DNA from: JBKHJA01 sp046538375
GTDB taxonomy: Bacteria > Acidobacteriota > Aminicenantia > Aminicenantales > Aminicenantaceae
NCBI GenBank assembly: GCA_046538375.1
Contig: JBKHJA010000017.1
Coordinates: 1 to 33,233 of the forward strand
Reading direction: 5' to 3'
DNA length: 33,233 bases
This document shows, in pieces, positions 1 through 7,550 of the stretch. How positions within the stretch are numbered: position 1 is the first letter of the stretch; the number at the start of each line of letters is the position of its first letter. The notes under the pieces are model-generated. The model saw nothing but the letters and a program-made list of their open reading frames with translations, was not told the DNA's origin and searched no databases. The position numbers were made by a program, and so were the translations under genes.

Positions 1-30
1 TACCTTTAACTAATTGTTAATATTATAATT

Positions 31-135
31 CCCCGGGCCCGACCGCAGCAAGCCCGACCGCAGCAAGCCCAGCAGCCAGCAGCAAGCCCACCAACAGCAA
101 GCAACGGGCCCAAGCAGAAGCAACCAGCAAGCAAG
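31..135. repeat. T-free low-complexity repeat tract
   Basis: These 105 consecutive bases contain no T on the + strand and are built from variants of CAGCAAGC and AGCCC. A 15-base unit, CCCGACCGCAGCAAG, occurs twice in tandem at 38-52 and 53-67. Looser copies of CAGCAAGC follow to 135. The flanks (1-30 and 136-180) are AT-rich, so the composition switches sharply. There is no regular spacer pattern and no start codon in a useful context. Confidence 0.75.
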
Positions 136-264
136 TCAATTTAAGTATAAAATGGGAACTCCTGTCCTTTTGCCTTTACGAACCCAAAACAAGAGCTGGA
201 TCTGATAAAAGAATGAAAAATCAACGGCAGAAGGGCTAAGTTCGAATGCAAATCTGAGTCTGGT

Positions 265-293
265 TTGACTTTCAATCTTTTTCATTAAATAAT
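265..293 (+). promoter_or_regulatory. Candidate sigma-70 promoter for alaX
   Basis: TTGACT (265-270) and AATAAT (288-293) are separated by 17 bases. Each matches its consensus hexamer at five of six positions. Transcription would start near 300, giving a leader of roughly 130 nt before the alaX start codon. Confidence 0.45.
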
Positions 294-432
294 TTTTATT
301 CCATGATTCACGGCTGAGATATATGAGGCTTTACGGCCTTCCGGGATCAGGGATTGCGGACTCTTCATCCAGGCGGAGTCTCTACAACACAGATGGGGAA
401 TAGCATTTACCCATTGACTGGAGGAGGAAGCG

Positions 433-1629
433 ATGGAAAAGAAGACAAAGAGAATTTATCTGGAAGATCCTTACCGCCTTGAATTTGAGGCGCGGGTGAT
501 AGAGAAATTGATTTATGAACAGAAGCCGGCCCTTGTTCTTGATCAAACCTGTTTTTATCCCCGATCAGGAGGCCAGCCCGATGACAGGGGACAGATCGAC
601 GGTGTGGAAGTCCTGCAGGTCCAAGAAGATAACGGCCGCCTCCTCCATCTCCTCAGCAGCGATATCTCCTCAAATAAGGTGAAGGGAAGGATTGACTGGC
701 AGAGGCGGTTTGATCATATGCAGCAGCATTGTGGTCAACATATTCTTTCCCAGAGTTTCCATAAGTTACACCAGGCAAAGACACTTTCTTTTCATCTGGG
801 GGAGACCTCCTCTACGGTGGAGATAGATTTGCGCAGGATCAAGGACCAGGATGTGGAAAAAGTGGAGAGACGGGCCAATGAGATCGTGTTCGAGGATCGG
901 GAAATAAAATCTTATTTTGTTCCCGAGGAAAAAATCAAAGAAATTCCACTGAGAAAGCCGCCCCAGAAGAAGGGAATTATCCGGGTGGTGGAAATCTCGG
1001 GCTATGATTATACCGCATGCGGCGGGACTCATCCCCGGAGGACAGGGGAGGTGGGTTTGATTAAAATACTGGCACAGGAGAAGATCAGAGGAAATATCCG
1101 GTTTGAATTTGTCTGCGGGAAGAGGGCTCTGGAAGATTACACCTGGAAACACAGAACTCTTCACCAGCTTTCCAACAGGTTTACCGTACATGAGCGGGAA
1201 GTCATTGATTCGGTGGAAAAGCTCCTTTCTGAGTTGAAGTCCCAGAAGAAAAAGGCCAATAAGATGAGAAAGAAGCTCATTCAGAATGAAGCCCGGGATG
1301 CTGTTCAAAAAGCTGAACGGAAAATTATAAAACAGGTTTTTACAGATAGGAGCCGTGACCAGGTGAGGTTTTTAGCGTTAAGCATCATAAAAAAGGGCGA
1401 TTTTGTGGTTCTCTACGGCGTGCGAAGCGAAGAAAGGATCGAGCTGATACTGGCTCGCTCAGAAAGCATGGGAATGGATCTAAGAGAATTGGTACCGGAG
1501 CTTTGTTCCCTGGTCAAAGGAAAGGGCGGGGGCAGTCCTTCCTTGGTGGAGATTGCAGGAGATCGGGCAGAGAATCTTTCTTCAGCCCTGGATAAGGCCT
1601 ATGAGTGGGCCGAGAGAAAATTAAGCTGA
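433..1629 (+). CDS. alaX: Alanyl-tRNA editing protein AlaX-L with DHHA1 domain
   Basis: This is a cytoplasmic trans-editing deacylase that hydrolyses Ser-tRNA(Ala) or Gly-tRNA(Ala) mischarged by AlaRS. The 398-aa protein resembles the editing half of AlaRS without the aminoacylation core. Residues about 20-240 carry the zinc/editing motifs: H99 and H103 form HxxxH, and C196-GGT-H200 supplies the second pair. Residues about 255-310 are a charged coiled coil. The end (about 310-398) has the glycine-rich KGKGGGSPS of a DHHA1 domain, as in long AlaX forms. The ATG at 433 follows GGAGGAGG with good spacing. It appears monocistronic, and its 3' end faces the MacB-type gene across 17 bases. The exact mischarged substrate cannot be read from the sequence. 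Confidence 0.9.
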   Translation: MEKKTKRIYLEDPYRLEFEARVIEKLIYEQKPALVLDQTCFYPRSGGQPDDRGQIDGVEVLQVQEDNGRLLHLLSSDISSNKVKGRIDWQRRFDHMQQHCGQHILSQSFHKLHQAKTLSFHLGETSSTVEIDLRRIKDQDVEKVERRANEIVFEDREIKSYFVPEEKIKEIPLRKPPQKKGIIRVVEISGYDYTACGGTHPRRTGEVGLIKILAQEKIRGNIRFEFVCGKRALEDYTWKHRTLHQLSNRFTVHEREVIDSVEKLLSELKSQKKKANKMRKKLIQNEARDAVQKAERKIIKQVFTDRSRDQVRFLALSIIKKGDFVVLYGVRSEERIELILARSESMGMDLRELVPELCSLVKGKGGGSPSLVEIAGDRAENLSSALDKAYEWAERKLS

Positions 1630-1646
1630 GGAGAAGAAGGTTCTTT

Positions 1647-2894
1647 TTATTCGTATCTGAGAGAGATGATGGGGTCCAGCTTGGCTGCCTTCCGTGCAGG
1701 GAAGATGCCAAAGAACACACCCACAGATACGGAGACAAGCAGCCCCAAAAAGACAGACCACAGGGTCACAGAAGCGGGCAGGGGAGTGGCGGCTTTGACC
1801 AGGAATGCTATGGAAAAGCCGGCCATGATGCCCAGGATTCCCCCGGTGCCGGTCAGGAAAATGGCTTCTATCAAAAACTGCTTCAGGATATCTGAAGGCC
1901 GGGCGCCGATGGCTTTGCGGATTCCGATTTCTCTTGTTCTCTCTTTAACAGAGACCAGCATGATGTTCATCACTCCTATTCCTCCTACCAGGAGGCCGAT
2001 GGACGCAATAACCACCATCACCAGGTAAGCTGCACCGGTGAGTTGGTTGTACAAATCGAGGATGGTCTCTTGGGTGTAGATGGCAAAATCGTTGGGCTGT
2101 CCAAATCCCACTTTTCTTCTTCTGCGCAGGACAGTTATGATCTGTTCCATGGTCTCGGTAAGATAGCCATGTTTTTTTGGAGTGGCCACCATCTCCAGGT
2201 TGGAGAGGTCATAGGGAAAATGTTTCATGAGAGTGGTGATGGGAATGCCCACGAAATTGTCCTGGCTCTGCCCAAATATGCTTCCTCTTTGTTTAAGAAC
2301 TCCTACCACCGTGAATTTTTCCGGTCCGATTCTTATTTCTTTGCCCAAGGGATGAGTGTGAGGGAAGAGAGTCTCCCTGATTTCATAACCCAGAACACAG
2401 ACCCTGGTCCGGTGGATGACATCAGACTCTGTGATGAATCTTCCCTTTTCTGGAAGGTAGACAGAGAGGACCTGAGGGAATTTCTCGTTCATGCCTATGA
2501 TCACAGCATCCTGGCTTTTGGTGTTTTGATATTTGATGGGGATGCTCTCAAACACATCCACTACCAGGTTTACAGCCACTGCCTTTACCAGGGAGCATTC
2601 TTCCTCAACGGCCAGGGCATCCTCAAAAGTGAGATCTTCCCTTTTCCTTTGTTCCTCAGACATCCGCCCCACATGGATGCCGGGCTGGTATTTTTCGACA
2701 AGGATCAAGTCCGAACCCACAGATTCCAGTTCACTGAGAAAGGAGCGGTTGAGGCCTTGGATGATGGACACCATCCCGATCACGGTCATGACTCCGATCA
2801 AGATTCCCAGAAGAGTGAGAAAGGAGCGCAGTTTATGGGTCTTGATGGAATCTAAGGCCATGCTGAAAATTTCTTTCAAGATCCCTAATCTCAT
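1647..2894 (-). CDS. MacB-type ABC transporter permease (FtsX family), second of a tandem pair
   Basis: An inner-membrane permease subunit of a type VII (MacB/LolCDE-like) ABC transporter, 415 aa. One N-terminal membrane helix (about 20-45, with LGILIGVMTVIG) is followed by a MacB-like periplasmic domain (about 50-285). Three C-terminal helices of the FtsX domain follow (about 290-410), with the hallmark MNIMLVSVKERTREIGIRKA. Its start overlaps the stop of the upstream permease by 4 bases, so the two are translationally coupled. The proteins are clearly paralogous, with shared phrases such as KDLTLEDV/EDLTFEDA and the FtsX block, which suggests a heterodimer. No ATP-binding subunit or MacA-like adaptor is encoded in the window. 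The substrate is unknown; peptide, antibiotic or lipoprotein export are possibilities. Confidence 0.85.
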   Translation of the reverse strand: MRLGILKEIFSMALDSIKTHKLRSFLTLLGILIGVMTVIGMVSIIQGLNRSFLSELESVGSDLILVEKYQPGIHVGRMSEEQRKREDLTFEDALAVEEECSLVKAVAVNLVVDVFESIPIKYQNTKSQDAVIIGMNEKFPQVLSVYLPEKGRFITESDVIHRTRVCVLGYEIRETLFPHTHPLGKEIRIGPEKFTVVGVLKQRGSIFGQSQDNFVGIPITTLMKHFPYDLSNLEMVATPKKHGYLTETMEQIITVLRRRRKVGFGQPNDFAIYTQETILDLYNQLTGAAYLVMVVIASIGLLVGGIGVMNIMLVSVKERTREIGIRKAIGARPSDILKQFLIEAIFLTGTGGILGIMAGFSIAFLVKAATPLPASVTLWSVFLGLLVSVSVGVFFGIFPARKAAKLDPIISLRYE

Positions 2895-4126
2895 TGTTCC
2901 GCTCTTATCGATTCAACGGGATCGAGCCTGGCGGCTTTACTGGCTGGATAAAGACCGAAAAACAGACCCACAGAGGTGGAGACAAGAATTGCCAGAACGA
3001 TAGAGACAAATTCAATGCTGGAAGGCACAGAGGTGGCAGCGGTGACGATCTTGGCAATGATAAACCCCAGGAGGATCCCTATAAGTCCTCCGGTGCCGGA
3101 GATGGTCGCTGACTCTATCAGAAATTGGAAGAGAATATCCCGACGGCGGGCTCCCACCGCCATGCGGATTCCTATCTCTTTGGTTCTTTCTGTCACCGAA
3201 ACCAGCATGATGTTCATGACCACGATTCCTCCCACCAAAAGAGCTATGGATGAGACGGCGATCATAGCAAAATAGATGCTGGTGGTGGCAGATTTGTAGA
3301 GCTGGATAAAGGTTTCTGAACTCCGGAAAGAGAAATCATCTGGGTTCCCATAAGAGAGATGCCGGCGGGAACGGAGAATGGTTCTCACTTCATCTTGAGC
3401 TCTCTGCATTTGTTGTTGCGAGGAGGTGTGAATATTGATCCTGATGCTCCGTCTTGACCCGTATATTTTATTAAAAGTGCTTATGGGTATGCGGACATAA
3501 TTGTCCTGGCTCATGCCCAAGAGCTTTCCTTTCTTTTGTCCTATTCCGATCACCCGGAAATTGTGAGATCCGATCTTAATCCATTTTCCCAGAGGATCCA
3601 GATGAGGAAACAGATGTTCCACCACATCTGCTCCGATGATACACACATTCCGGGAGCGATACTCGTCTTCTCTCTGAATGTGCCTTCCTCTTTCCAGTTC
3701 CTCCACAGAACCGATCATATGATCCAGGTGGGTGACTCCACTGATGGTGACGTCCTTGAGATATTGATTCCTGAACTTCACGGTCCTGCTGGATCGCGCG
3801 GAAGCTCCCACCAGTTCACAGGATTGGCACTGGCTGCGGATGATCTCCACATCTTCAAGAGTCAGGTCTTTTCTCTTCATCTGTTCACGGAGTTCCTTGA
3901 GTGACCTGACAGCTATAGAAAATTTGGTGACCGAAAAGTCATTGGCACCGTAAAAAGCCAGTTTGGTGTCCACATAGTTGTTAAGCCCCTGGATGATGGA
4001 AACAACAGCTATGATGGTGAGTACCCCGATGATGATGCCCAGAAGGGTCAGAAGAGTGCGGAGCTTATTGGCCCATAAGGAACTTAAGGCCATGGAAACC
4101 GACTCTAAGACATTGACCTTAGCCAT
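2891..4126 (-). CDS. MacB-type ABC transporter permease (FtsX family), first of a tandem pair
   Basis: A paralogue of the neighbouring permease, 411 aa. An N-terminal helix at about 20-45 (LLGIIIGVLTIIAVVSII) precedes a periplasmic domain (about 50-280) and a C-terminal FtsX domain. That domain has three helices and the signature MNIMLVSVTERTKEIGIRMA. Translation starts at the ATG whose complement is at 4124-4126. No strong ribosome binding site precedes it, only A-rich sequence. A perfect TATAAT on the minus strand (4158-4163) would give a leader of roughly 25 nt. The protein needs a partner ATPase encoded elsewhere. Membership of the MacB/FtsX family is secure, but the transported substrate cannot be inferred. 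Confidence 0.85.
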   Translation of the reverse strand: MAKVNVLESVSMALSSLWANKLRTLLTLLGIIIGVLTIIAVVSIIQGLNNYVDTKLAFYGANDFSVTKFSIAVRSLKELREQMKRKDLTLEDVEIIRSQCQSCELVGASARSSRTVKFRNQYLKDVTISGVTHLDHMIGSVEELERGRHIQREDEYRSRNVCIIGADVVEHLFPHLDPLGKWIKIGSHNFRVIGIGQKKGKLLGMSQDNYVRIPISTFNKIYGSRRSIRINIHTSSQQQMQRAQDEVRTILRSRRHLSYGNPDDFSFRSSETFIQLYKSATTSIYFAMIAVSSIALLVGGIVVMNIMLVSVTERTKEIGIRMAVGARRRDILFQFLIESATISGTGGLIGILLGFIIAKIVTAATSVPSSIEFVSIVLAILVSTSVGLFFGLYPASKAARLDPVESIRAEQ

Positions 4127-4157
4127 ATCTTTTTGAAACCCGTGTTATTGACTTTTC

Positions 4158-4163
4158 ATTATA
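4158..4163 (-). promoter_or_regulatory. Candidate -10 box for the permease pair
   Basis: The minus strand reads TATAAT, a perfect -10 hexamer, 31 bases before the permease start codon. No good -35 is present at 16-19 bases of spacing, so the promoter may depend on an activator or an alternative sigma factor, or the match may be chance in AT-rich sequence. Confidence 0.35.
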
Positions 4164-4224
4164 TATGATACGGTATTGGGGAGGAAGAGTTTTCCTTTCC
4201 TAAAATCACGCTCCTCTTTTTCTC

Positions 4225-4253
4225 TTGACAAGGATTAGCCGAGAAAACAAAAT
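4225..4253 (+). promoter_or_regulatory. Candidate sigma-70 promoter for the PK_C-like gene
   Basis: A perfect TTGACA (4225-4230) is followed after 17 bases by CAAAAT (4248-4253, four of six matches). The start would be near 4260, just upstream of the AAGGAG ribosome binding site at 4269-4274. Confidence 0.45.
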
Positions 4254-4282
4254 GAGGAATCAGGATTGAAGGAGAAAGGAAT

Positions 4283-4879
4283 ATGATGGAGAATAGAAAT
4301 CAGCCCCATGCAGAGGTTTCGCGCTCCTGCCTTTATTTTGATAAACCCGGCCCAGCCAACACCAGTTCGACTTTAAAGACTGCAGTGCAGCGGGCAGCGG
4401 AGCTGGATGTGCAAAATGTGGTGGTGGCCTCCTCCTCAGGAAGGACAGGAGTGATGGCGGCTCAACTTTTCAAGGCCAAAAATTTAGTGGTGGTCACTCA
4501 TTCTACCGGTTTTCTTAGGCCGGATTATCAGGAGCTTCAGCCCGATTTAAGAGAAAAGATCAAGCAATCTGGAGCAAGGCTCCTGACCTGCCAGCATGCT
4601 TTGGGAGGAGTGGGTAGAGCGGTCAGAAAGAAACTGGGAACATATGAGCTGGAAGAGATCATTGCCTATACCCTGAGGATTTTCGGGGAAGGAACAAAAG
4701 TGGCCGTAGAAATTACCGTGATGGCCGCTGATGCGGGATTGATTTCCACCCGCCAACCGTGCCTTTCCATCGGAGGGACAGGCAGGGGAGCAGATACGGC
4801 CATTCTCCTGCGGCCTGCTCATGCCCAGAATTTTTTTGACCTTAAAATCATGGAAATATTTGCCAAGCCCCGACTATAA
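4283..4879 (+). CDS. Stand-alone pyruvate kinase C-terminal-like (alpha/beta domain) protein
   Basis: A 198-aa cytoplasmic protein resembling the C-terminal alpha/beta domain of pyruvate kinase (PK_C; the group once called COG1751). It lacks the catalytic barrel and B domain. Visible features are an opening block (about 18-45: YFDKPGPANT), a nucleotide-fold-like VVVASSSGRTGVMAA (about 45-60), and a later IGGTGRGADTAILL (about 161-175) that may bind phosphate. Two ATGs lie in tandem (4283 and 4286). AAGGAG at 4269-4274 fits either. It is flanked by its own promoter candidate upstream and a new promoter at its stop codon, so it is probably a single-gene unit. The biochemical function of free-standing PK_C proteins is not established, and I assign none. 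Confidence 0.75.
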   Translation: MMENRNQPHAEVSRSCLYFDKPGPANTSSTLKTAVQRAAELDVQNVVVASSSGRTGVMAAQLFKAKNLVVVTHSTGFLRPDYQELQPDLREKIKQSGARLLTCQHALGGVGRAVRKKLGTYELEEIIAYTLRIFGEGTKVAVEITVMAADAGLISTRQPCLSIGGTGRGADTAILLRPAHAQNFFDLKIMEIFAKPRL

Positions 4880-4880
4880 T
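4851..4880 (+). promoter_or_regulatory. Candidate promoter for the small beta-barrel gene
   Basis: TGGAAA (4851-4856) and a perfect TATAAT (4875-4880) are 18 bases apart. The -10 overlaps the stop codon of the upstream gene. Transcription would begin near 4887, about 65 nt before the next ATG. Confidence 0.4.
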
Positions 4881-4952
4881 AGAGAAGAAGGTCCAGATTC
4901 TGAGTGAAGAAAAGGTGGCTTTGACACATCAATAATTTTAAGGAGTCAAAAC

Positions 4953-5516
4953 ATGCCAGAAAAAGCAAAATGGGCTGCAGTATTCGTTTTAACCCTGGTG
5001 TTTGCCTCCGGTGCTTTTGCCCAAGGAGGATTGTATTTAGGAGTGCTGGGGGGGTATTCGGCCCAGAAACCCAAGATTAAAGACGTGGAGTTCAACACCG
5101 ACACCACTTTTCTGTACGGACTGCGGGGAGGAGTCAAGTTTATGATGGTGGCTGTTGAGGTGAATTATTTCCAGGCTGCCCATAATCTTGAGCCAAAAGA
5201 ATTTTTGACTTTTGCCTGGGGAGAACGTGAGGTGGATTACAATTTTATCGGCCTGAACTTCAAGTGGATTTTTCCTTTTTTCCTTATCAATCCTTATCTC
5301 ACTTTCGGCTACGGTTATTATACGGCAGATGTTCACCAGATCGATAAGGACACCCAGGGAGGCTACAATTTAGGATTGGGTTTGGAGCTAAACCTGGGGA
5401 GTCGGCTTTCTCTTCTGGCAGAAGGCAAGTACCATCACGTCAATCTGGATATCGATGAGCAAGAACTGGGGCTGGGAGATCTTACTATCAGCGGAGGGTT
5501 GAACATCTACTTTTGA
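4953..5516 (+). CDS. Small outer-membrane beta-barrel protein
   Basis: A secreted 187-aa protein. Residues 1-23 form a clear signal peptide: basic residues, then AAVFVLTLVFASG, with cleavage expected after AFA before QGG. The mature part consists of alternating hydrophobic strands rich in Gly, Tyr and Phe (LYLGVLGGYSA, GLRGGVKFMM, FIGLNFKWIF, LTFGYGYYTA, LGLGLELNLG), and it ends in Phe. This is the layout of an 8-strand OmpA/OmpX-like barrel. AAGGAG ends about ten bases before the ATG. The last residues (SGGLNIYF) fit the terminal signal recognised by BamA, which is encoded later in this window. No specific family was recognised, and structural or adhesive roles are only guesses. Confidence 0.7.
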   Translation: MPEKAKWAAVFVLTLVFASGAFAQGGLYLGVLGGYSAQKPKIKDVEFNTDTTFLYGLRGGVKFMMVAVEVNYFQAAHNLEPKEFLTFAWGEREVDYNFIGLNFKWIFPFFLINPYLTFGYGYYTADVHQIDKDTQGGYNLGLGLELNLGSRLSLLAEGKYHHVNLDIDEQELGLGDLTISGGLNIYF

Positions 5517-5614
5517 TCCAATTCTAGACGCTGCCACCTGGTTCTTCGGCGTTTTGGAGCCTGGGAATTTTTCAGGTCATGATCCTTGCGGGGTTCATTG
5601 TCTTTTCATGGGTA

Positions 5615-5644
5615 TGAACAATCAACTCCGGGACAAAACATAAT
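5615..5644 (+). promoter_or_regulatory. Candidate promoter giving a leaderless radical SAM transcript
   Basis: TGAACA (5615-5620) and CATAAT (5639-5644) are 18 bases apart. A start seven bases after the -10 would fall on or beside the A of the ATG at 5651. That gene has no ribosome binding site, which is consistent with a leaderless message. Confidence 0.35.
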
Positions 5645-5650
5645 TCTATC

Positions 5651-6757
5651 ATGGGGAAGTGCGTCCGGTGCGGGAGGGAAAGTGCTCTTATTTCCGATGG
5701 CCTGGCCCTGTGCAGAGACTGCATCCTGGTTGATTTTTCTGGGTGTGAAGCCCGCATCCTTGAAGTCCACCAGGCATCCAGAGAGTCCTTCCAGCTTCCT
5801 CCCTCCCCTCCTCACCAGGAAGAGGGCCTATCCTGTCATTATTGTTTCAACCAGTGCCGGCCGGGAAAAGATTCAGCAGGATTCTGTGGGATAAGACATA
5901 ATCCACAGGGAAAAAGACTCCTCCCTCCACCAAAGCAGGGATATTTTTCTTGGTATCATGATCCTCTGCCCACCAACTGTGTGGCTGATTGGGTATGTCC
6001 TGGCGGCACCGGTGCCGGCTATCCTGATTATGCTTACAGCCAGGGTCCTGAATACGGGTTCAAGAACCTGGCTGTTTTCTATTACGGCTGCACATTCAAC
6101 TGTCTGTTTTGTCAGAACTGGCAGCATAAACGGCCCATGAAGGGAGAGAAACCTCGCTCCTCAGATGAGCTGGCTCAAGCTGTGGATGAGAAAACCTCCT
6201 GTGTGTGCTATTTTGGGGGAGATCCCACTCCTCACCTTCCCCATTCCGTCAGCACTTCCCGTGCGGCTCTATCGCAGAGGCGGAACAAAATTTTGAGATT
6301 TTGCTGGGAAACCAACGGGACCATGAACAGACGTTTTTTGGAAGAAATACTGGATATTGCCCGAGAAAGTGGAGGCTGTGTTAAATTCGATTTGAAGGCC
6401 TTTCATCCGGAGTTGAATACAGCCTTATGCGGGAGGAGTAATGAACAGACCAAATCGAATTTCGAACTTGCGGCAAAGCGGTTCCTGCAGAGGAAAGAGC
6501 CTCCGCTGGTGGTGGCCAGCACTCTTCTTGTTCCCGGGTATGTGAACAGGGAAGAGGTTCATAAAATTGCCTCCTTCATAGCTTCCCTGGATCGCCGTAT
6601 CCCTTATTCTCTTCTGGGCTTTCACCCTCATTTCTATTTTGAAGACCTTCCCCGCACCTCCCGTGGCCATGCTGAAGAATGCAGAGAGGCGGCTTTGGAG
6701 GCTGGACTGGAGAGAGTCAAGGTGGGAAATATTCATCTTCTGGGAAGAGACTACTAA
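5651..6757 (+). CDS. Radical SAM protein with N-terminal zinc ribbon (PflA/AmmeMemoRadiSam-like)
   Basis: A cytoplasmic iron-sulphur enzyme of 368 aa related to the COG1180 group (pyruvate formate-lyase activase-like, AmmeMemoRadiSam-type). Three cysteine-rich regions are visible. A zinc ribbon has C4, C7, C21 and C24. A second cluster has C62, C65, C69 and C79 in a CGIR context. The radical SAM motif CxxxCxxC is at C147, C151 and C154 (GCTFNCLFCQNW), ligating the 4Fe-4S cluster that cleaves S-adenosylmethionine. YFGGDPTPH (about 191-199) is the GGE-like SAM-binding strand. The frame is closed upstream by a TGA at 5615-5617 with no other start, so ATG 5651 is the only option, although no ribosome binding site is seen. 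Its stop lies 2 bases before rluB. The substrate is unknown. Confidence 0.8.
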   Translation: MGKCVRCGRESALISDGLALCRDCILVDFSGCEARILEVHQASRESFQLPPSPPHQEEGLSCHYCFNQCRPGKDSAGFCGIRHNPQGKRLLPPPKQGYFSWYHDPLPTNCVADWVCPGGTGAGYPDYAYSQGPEYGFKNLAVFYYGCTFNCLFCQNWQHKRPMKGEKPRSSDELAQAVDEKTSCVCYFGGDPTPHLPHSVSTSRAALSQRRNKILRFCWETNGTMNRRFLEEILDIARESGGCVKFDLKAFHPELNTALCGRSNEQTKSNFELAAKRFLQRKEPPLVVASTLLVPGYVNREEVHKIASFIASLDRRIPYSLLGFHPHFYFEDLPRTSRGHAEECREAALEAGLERVKVGNIHLLGRDY

Positions 6758-6759
6758 GC

Positions 6760-7485
6760 ATGCTCATCCGATTGAACAAGTTTCTGGCCCAGGCCGGTGT
6801 GGCCTCACGCAGGGAAGCAGATAGACTGATCGCCCAGGGGAGAGTAGAGGTCAACGGGGAGATGGTGAGTGTCTTAGGATATAAAATAGACCTCGAGAAA
6901 GATGAGGTGAGGGTGGATGGAAAAAGGGTCAAAAAACAGGAGGATCTGATCTATATGATGTTGAACAAGCCGGCAGGCTGTCTGGTCACTCTGAAAGATC
7001 CATTTCCCAGGCCTACCATTAAAAATTTGCTTCCTCCCCTCAAAACCCGTGTTTTCCCTGTGGGCAGACTGGATTATAACAGCGAAGGCCTGCTGCTTCT
7101 AACCAACCACGGCGAACTGGCTTACAGGCTGACTCATCCCCGGTTTCAGATAAAAAAGGCTTATCTGGTTAAAGTCAAAGGCGAGCCTGGTTCTGAGGAG
7201 CTGGCAGAGCTGGAGAGAGGAATTTATTTGGACGGCCAGAAGACTGCTCCAGCAAAACTGGTTCCTGCAGGGATCCGGGGAAAGAATACGCTTCTTCGGG
7301 TGGAAATTTACGAAGGAAAAAAGAGGGAAATCAGGAGGATGTTCGGGGTCATCGGTCACCCTGTTCTCCGTCTCAAGAGAATAAAATTTGACGGTTTATC
7401 CTTGGGTAAACTCAACACAGGACAGTGGCGGTATCTCACCCGGAGGGAGATCGACAGGCTGAAAAGTCAAACCGGATTGAAATAA
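6760..7485 (+). CDS. rluB: 23S rRNA pseudouridine synthase, RluB/RsuA family
   Basis: Converts a specific uridine of ribosomal RNA to pseudouridine. The 241-aa protein begins with an S4 RNA-binding domain (about 3-60: LNKFLAQAGVASRREADRLI). The catalytic domain follows, with the motif GRLDYNSEGLLLLT containing the catalytic aspartate D105. KKREIRRMF (about 190-198) is typical of the RsuA/RluB/RluE/RluF branch. The start at 6760 gives the usual MLIRLNKFLAQ beginning. The frame is open further upstream to 6679, but that extension lies inside the radical SAM gene and has no homology-like content. It follows the radical SAM stop by 2 bases. RluB is favoured over RluE or RsuA by overall resemblance, but the target base is not proven. 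Confidence 0.85.
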   Translation: MLIRLNKFLAQAGVASRREADRLIAQGRVEVNGEMVSVLGYKIDLEKDEVRVDGKRVKKQEDLIYMMLNKPAGCLVTLKDPFPRPTIKNLLPPLKTRVFPVGRLDYNSEGLLLLTNHGELAYRLTHPRFQIKKAYLVKVKGEPGSEELAELERGIYLDGQKTAPAKLVPAGIRGKNTLLRVEIYEGKKREIRRMFGVIGHPVLRLKRIKFDGLSLGKLNTGQWRYLTRREIDRLKSQTGLK

Positions 7486-7550
7486 AAAAAGCAGGTTTTT
7501 CTGGTGCAGGGATAAATTTGGACAGGGGTGGAAATGGCATCCCTGATGAT

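Larger units (their letters stand above)
1..432. other. Non-coding region upstream of alaX
   Basis: No credible gene is seen here. Bases 31-135 are a T-free repetitive tract, listed separately. Bases 136-264 show nothing I can name. A candidate promoter lies at 265-293. Bases 300-419 would be a leader of roughly 130 nt. A strong ribosome binding site, GGAGGAGG, lies just before the ATG at 433. No tRNA-like or riboswitch-like fold was recognised by eye. Confidence 0.6.

Noticed and set aside
38..135. Possible CRISPR-like array
   Set aside because: Only two exact 15-base tandem copies exist, with no spacers of regular length, no dyad repeat and no cas genes.
2043..2855. Open frame of 270 codons on + inside the second MacB-type permease
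   Set aside because: Antisense to an FtsX-family gene with intact signature; no start context and no domain.
7486..7550. Bidirectional terminator between rluB and the Lon-like gene
   Set aside because: CAGGGAT (7507-7513) and ATCCCTG (7539-7545) can pair, but the loop is 25 bases with no following T run; the A5/T5 pairing near 7488-7500 is AT-only. Too weak to call.
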